Below, piece after piece: positions 59,101-64,000 of a stretch of 64,000 nt of DNA (its first letter is position 1; every line of letters begins with the position of its first letter). Location: contig OU015530.1 of assembly GCA_907165065.1 (NCBI GenBank), positions 44,518,965 through 44,582,964 of the forward strand, in the 5' to 3' direction. Position numbers and translations under genes: made by a program. The notes beneath the pieces were generated by a model. That model ran no database searches, was not told the origin of the DNA, and saw nothing but the letters and a program-made list of their open reading frames with translations. This DNA comes from Caprimulgus europaeus (lineage: Eukaryota > Chordata > Aves > Caprimulgiformes > Caprimulgidae).

Positions 59101-59479
59101 TGCTGCTCACACCCCGATTGCGAAGGTGGTTATCAGTACAGAGAAGTGCAAGCATATGCACAGCTCCTTCCATCTCACGGGTGTTACACAAATGCTGAAA
59201 TTCATGTATGCTCCAAGTCTCTGGTATAATGAACATTCAAAAAGACTGCAGAGGTCAAACTTCAGGGCAGGCCTGTTCACCAAAATCTCAGAGCTGAGAC
59301 ATGCAGCGTAGGAGAGTGCTTTCTTAGCATTTCAAACCTTTCTCACTCTCATGTCAGGGCCAAATCAAAACCAGACAGGGAGACAGAGGGACTGAATATA
59401 CAGCTCAGTAGTTAGGGCACTTATTGCAATACAATTTAAATGAAGACAAAGGGAGAGAGAGCCTGACACAGCACCGGCA
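53135..59479. other. Unassigned non-coding stretch
   Basis: No gene is supported. It includes the strong hairpin at 56618-56647, a (TA)n stretch near 54200 and a GGGA run near 58733-58746. A tRNA-box-A-like word TCAGTAGTTAGGGCACTTA lies at 59404-59422 and probably belongs with the fossil repeat that follows. Confidence 0.45.
56618..56647. repeat. Perfect 13-bp hairpin with 4-base loop
   Basis: ATTCTGTGGCTTC (56618-56630), loop AGAA, GAAGCCACAGAAT (56635-56647). It is the tightest stem-loop noticed in the window. The stem is too short for a canonical miRNA precursor and no polymerase III terminator adjoins. Confidence 0.9.
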
Positions 59480-59677
59480 AGCCAGCAGCCCAGGGGTTCA
59501 GGCATTGCCCCGGCTGAGAGCAGGGACTTGCACCACCATGCTCACCTGAGGGCTCTAACTTCTGGGGTATTGATTATTCTGCAGGCTTTGTCCTCACTAA
59601 AAAGTTTTCCTCTTGACAGATTGTTTTTTTCTTTAAGATGAAAACCTCTCTGTCAAAAAATTCCCAACCAGCTCTTT
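59480..59677. mobile_element. Ancient amniote repeat with tRNA-like segment
   Basis: AGCCAGCAGCCCAGGGGTTC (59480), GAGAGCAGGGACTTGCACC (59516), CTCACCTGAGGGCTCTAAC (59541) and TCTGGGGTATTGATTATTCTG (59561) are followed by GTCAAAAAATTCCCAACCAG (59652). These match, in order, an abundant turtle/crocodile repeat. That repeat reads 'gagcagggacttgaacccaggtctcc', 'ggtgagtgccctaaccactgggctattggttattctg' and 'caaaaaattcccgaccagctcta'. The segment 'tgcaccaccatgctcacc' occupies the place of a tRNA box B in inverted orientation. Old and non-coding. I do not have a safe family name. Confidence 0.55.
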
Positions 59678-60839
59678 CACTAAGACAATCAGCAACTCAA
59701 ATCAAAAGAACTGCGATAACCCTGAACCCTAGGACTGAATTGCCTTAATTATATATTACACTTGATAGAGCAATCAGAGTTGCTTTGATTTGGGTTATGA
59801 ATAGTAAGATCTGCGTGAAAGATTTAAAAAGTCACTCTGTTCCTCTTTCTTTCTTTCTCTCTTTTTTTTTTTAATTGACATTACCTTGACATGTTCATAT
59901 AAAGTATCATATTCTTTCCCTGACACGATTGAACTCTATGTTGCTCACAGTTTTATCACTGCAATGGTAAAGATCCCTCTGTGTTTAGAAGAAGAAATGG
60001 AGAAAAAAAATCATCAGCAAAGGGAAAAATGGATTTGGAGTACTGGTTTTGGTTTAAGTTTTCTCAACAGACTTTTATCTTGAAGCTGAAGTTACTGCTC
60101 TACTTTTTGTCCTCAATATAAAAATAAAAATCTAGTAGAACACAAAATATTTATCTTAGCTTTTCAGATAAAATTTAAATTTTCAGTTATCAAATACATT
60201 CCTTTCTTTGAAAACAGCTTCAGTCAGATCCTACGATTTGACTACAAAAGGATATGAGAATGCCTCTGTTCAACAGGGAGAATAAGATTAAAGCCCTTTA
60301 CAAGAGGATGGTAGGTTCAAGGTGACAATACGTTGTGATTTTATGCCAAATATAAGTAGCATTAAGAATTATCTCAAGGTCACAGTACTCGTTAATAGCC
60401 TGCAAACCATCTCTTTGTAAAACAAACCTGGGTTTAGTTACAGAAACATTTAAAAAAACATTAAAAAGGGGATACTGAAGCATCAAGAGAATGTTAACCT
60501 GACAGCGGGTACTATCTTGAAAATGTATTTCTGACTGTAAGTTGTGGTATTTACAGGCCAGGTTTTCAAAATTGGTCTATGTTGTTGACTGTGTCCAGTT
60601 TGCAAATGGAAGTTCAGCACATAACATCATTCTGGGCTTTACTCTTCCTTCCTCCCTCTCTCCTCTTGTATAACATGTTTTCCACATTCAGAATTTCAGA
60701 GACTCAAGACAAATGTTTCTCATTTGGCACCTAGGTCTTACTGAGGCATGGTATGCTCACTGTGTAAAATTACATCTGTGTAATATTGCTTTTAACTGCA
60801 AATAAGAAGGCCCAGCAAGACCATCAAAGATGAAGTTAG
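59678..60839. other. Unassigned non-coding stretch
   Basis: No gene is visible. A CTTT-rich microsatellite followed by a T-run lies at about 59841-59873. Confidence 0.45.
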
Positions 60840-61118
60840 AAGACTTCAAGCTAAGGATAACATAAATTTTTATCAGTGCAATTAAAAACTAAGGACACTG
60901 CCAAAGGATGTGGTGAATTCTCCATCCCTTATAATCTTAAATATAAACTGCATGTCTTTCTGAAAGATTTTTCTTGATTTCAGCCACAAGTTACTGGGTT
61001 TGATGTAGGAAGTATTGAGCGAAATTCTGCAGTTGGTGTTAAAAAGGAAGTTAGGTAATACACTAGATTATTATAGTGGTCTCTTCTGACCTCAGAATCT
61101 CTCCAGAATCTATCTATA
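60840..61118 (+). mobile_element. Ancient CR1 LINE 3' end, plus strand
   Basis: Collinear with the turtle-type CR1 3' end. Matching words: CTGCCAAAGGATGTGGTGAA (60898), TTCTCCATCCCTTATAATC (60917), CTGCATGTCTTTCTGAAAGA (60949), CCACAAGTTACTGGGTTTGATG (60982, overlapping words), GCGAAATTCTGCAGTTGG (61018), AGATTATTATAGTGGTCTC (61065) and TCTTCTGACCTCAGAATC (61083), then ATCTATCTATAAAT in place of the ATCTATGA tail. The final part of the element's coding end is included but broken. Its divergence is like that of the minus-strand copy at 29747-30525 and greater than that of the tailed CR1 at 18560. The left limit is approximate. Confidence 0.85.
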
Positions 61119-64000
61119 AATTCAGGACTAATTTATTAAAAGCCTGTCTGGCTGTTGCAGGCAATGAGGTATTGCAATACTTCAAGGGTTCTGTGAAAAA
61201 GAGCTGTTGCCAACACTGCTGACTGCAGTCAGCATTTTCTGAAGATCATAGAAAGTGAAAATACAAAATAAGCATCCTTCTGATTCATGTACATTTCCCC
61301 CAAAATGCTTGCTTCCAAATATTTTTTCATTATCAAGCAACAGCACACCTTAAAATTTGAAATAAAATATTAAAAATTAATATCTTCCACTAGGGTATGA
61401 TACTTCTTCTTTGTCACACAAAATAGGTGTCTAGGAAATATTACTTCTGCACACTAAGTAGGGATACATCTCTGTCTGTGAAGATCTTGTCTATAAAAGC
61501 CTACTTGCCTAGGAGCACAGCCTCATCTGAAAATACTCAAAGAATTAGCCAATTAGAAAGCTATCAGTATTAAAAATTTAAATTTTCATTCAGTTTAGAG
61601 ATTAAAAAATGGTAACTAAAGACTCTGGGGCCTGATGCCAAGACACAGTTTGTCAAGTGCTTTTAGACAGATCTAGGTCCAGTGTTAATATAATACAATC
61701 AGGCAGTCTGCTGCTTGCTGCTGAGTTTGGTACCACATTCATAAGCTGACTTCTATAATTTTCATATTTTGCTAATAAATGGAACAAAAAGCATTTCTCA
61801 CTTTTGGAGCCTCAGAATCTCTGTTACAAAAGGAAATATTTTTCATCCTCTTTGGGCAAAATGGTTGGGTAGGGAACCAACTTAACATCTTTGTGAAAGA
61901 AGAGAAAAGGAATCCCAGAAGTTTCACCTAAGTTGTTCTCTCTAAAAATGAAGAAAAGCTTTTTGGGTCGCCACAGTAGCAACTACTTAGTCTGAAAATT
62001 GGAAATCGGAAATGACTATGGAGGGACTCTATACTGCAACCTTCTGAGAAGATCCTGAGAGGAGGACTCATAGAAATTTGCCTACTTTGTAATCCCAGAG
62101 CCAGGTAGACTAAATAGAGATGTGTGGGGCTTACCAGGGCACCCACTCTGGGACCCTATTTCATAGCACAGTTATCCTGGAGGTGTGAAACCAGCCCTTT
62201 TGTTTTCCCTTACCAATCTACAAAAAGGACTATTAGGCCTATGTTGAGCTGTGTTGCTCTTTTGACTTAGCTAAGAGGGAACAAAGGAAACATACTGTAT
62301 GAAAAAAACATGTAAAAGTAAACTCTCCCTCACTCTGTACAAAATCTAAGGGACAGAGTTGATGTTTAGACTTTGCAACAGAAGAATATACCCCTTTGGC
62401 ACCTTGTGTGACCCTCTCTGAACTTTTGCCCAGCATTAATCTACTAAGTGCACCGTAATGAATTAGTGGGGGAAGAAAAAGATAAAAAAAAGGTTTTTCG
62501 TTGGTGGCTATGTGGGACTGTGTTTAAAGAAAGTAAACAGTTCTTTCCATATGTTGAATGGCATTCAAGATCCACATGAGCATTTGTTTTTACCTTAGAC
62601 ATTCGTCAGGAATGTGCTGGCAAATATCACAGGCAGAAAAATTGCTGGAAAAACTGGTCAGGGATTTCTATTGTTCAATATGCTTTAACTGCTCTTTGCA
62701 GTAGCTCTTTTTAATTAAAGGCTATTACTTTGGTATCAGGGTGCTCCAATTTTACCAGAAATTGTGACACTAAATGTACCATATATAAAGACACAATCTA
62801 CAACATATTAGCTCAGTGGTTGTATCCTTAAATGCCTACAAGTTAGAATATGTCAGAAAATCTGGGTTAAAAGGGTTCCAGAACCGAAGCCTAGTCAAAG
62901 GGAAACAGCAAGAGAGCTTTGTTTTACTGCCTGCTCTGACAGGTCACTGGATTTTGATTATGTAGTCAGATACGGTATTCATCCCCTTGATAATGAAAGG
63001 TGGGTGGCTGGCTGGAAAGAAAAGGCACGCAAGATGGCTTTTGGTCATTGTCTGCGCTATTTCTAGTAATCCTCCTTGCTCTCTAACTCGTGTTCAGGAA
63101 GGATTTGGGCCCGTGGGGTAAATGGAATTGAAATCTCTCAAGAGGAAAAAACGATAAGGAAACAATGCGTACTTGCCAGCATTTTTAGGAGAAGATCTTT
63201 AACAAAAGAAAGAGCCTGTATTCTGTATTAGATTACTGCATCGCTGGCTGTATTGCTTTCACTACTGCCTCAAAACACCAGCTCAAGACAATAGAAGGAC
63301 TGTTGCTGCTCTCCCGGCTCCTCACTGAAATTTTACCATTTGGATCTGAATATCGCCAATCAAATGTCATAATAATGCAAATCACACACTATTTAATAAA
63401 TATATATGGTATTTATAGGGAGGTAAACCCTTAACTACATTTCATTTATGGTCTAGTGTGGACTGGGAGAACATATGTGGTATAAGAGGGAGATAGATCA
63501 GCTGCTCTGTAACATACCTTTTTTCTTTTCTGTTTTTTAAGATCTACAGAGCACCAAGTCAGATTTCCAGACACTCCTTCCCAGTCTGAGTCCTGCATCT
63601 CAAACCTTCTGCAGCAGAAGACATTATTGTGAAATTCAAAACATACCATCTAATTCACGAGAAATTTAACAGCTAAGTTACATTAATGTTATTGCAACAG
63701 CTTCTTCAGTGGTAATGGCAGCCTACCATACTGGCAAGACAAGGTAGTTCCCTGCCCTGCTTTCCTCCCACCTTCTGTTTGGACAAAAGTTGTCCTGGCC
63801 TTCATGGACAGTGAATTATCAGCTTTGAGTCAAAGCTTCTGAGGAGCAATTACAATGGTCATGTTGGCACAGTGTGACAAGGCAAATTTTATATCCACCT
63901 TCACACAGTTAAGCAAAAACACAGCTCAGCTGTCTACCTACGGACAGACACAGCTACATCGTGCAAGTCTTGAAAAGCAAGAAAGATGGGGGCCAGCTAA
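61119..64000. other. Unassigned non-coding stretch
   Basis: No gene is supported. It contains the 18-bp palindrome at 61217-61234 and an octamer-containing AT-rich stretch near 63340-63420, reported as speculative regulatory DNA. ORFs are at most 72 codons. Confidence 0.45.
61217..61234. repeat. Perfect 18-bp palindrome
   Basis: TGCTGACTGCAGTCAGCA is its own reverse complement with no spacer. TGCTGACTGCAGTCAGCA contains TGCTGA and TCAGCA half-sites that resemble MARE-type (MAF) binding sites. The match is by motif only. Confidence 0.85.

Noticed and set aside
1-64000. CRISPR arrays, operons, ribosome binding sites or other prokaryotic features
   Set aside because: The window is clearly vertebrate; no regularly spaced repeats with unique spacers exist, and the tandem repeats found are contiguous.

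Overview
The window reads as non-coding DNA from a bird nuclear genome: AT-rich, CpG-poor, with no long open reading frame, no recognisable exon, no RNA gene and no CpG-island promoter. The avian assignment rests on the repeats. A 5'-truncated CR1 LINE ends in the typical ATTCTATG-type tail (18560-19022), with a second CR1 3' end on the opposite strand (17704-17800). There are also four LTR copies of families common in bird genomes. No protein-coding gene is called. The longest ORFs (155 and 151 codons) show no family signature and look like chance ORFs.

Layout. 1-7 kb: unassigned DNA with an old CR1 end (178-264) and a three-unit degenerate tandem repeat (6257-6410). 7-10.2 kb: two LTRs of one related family in opposite orientations (7173-7691 minus, 9688-10128 plus). 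10-17 kb: unassigned DNA with A/C tracts, a C-rich block and a small fossil repeat (14711-14803). 17.7-19 kb: the CR1 pair and a G-run motif. 23 kb: a decayed RTE-clade reverse transcriptase fossil on the minus strand. 25.7 kb and 29.7-30.5 kb: old amniote repeats, the second a long ancient CR1 on the minus strand. 38.8-41.3 kb: two solo LTRs of one family, same orientation, each with its own 5-bp target-site duplication. 41-59 kb: mostly unassigned, with hairpins, a short tandem repeat and an A13/G15 junction. 59.4-61.1 kb: an amniote repeat fossil and another ancient CR1 3' end. 61-64 kb: unassigned, including one octamer-containing stretch.

No genes act together here. The window is best read as an intergenic or intronic archive of retroelement layers: very old (RTE, turtle-like CR1, amniote repeats), intermediate (CR1 with tail) and younger (solo LTRs with readable target-site duplications). 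Family names come from remembered consensus sequences, not a database search. No previously undescribed functional system could be supported.
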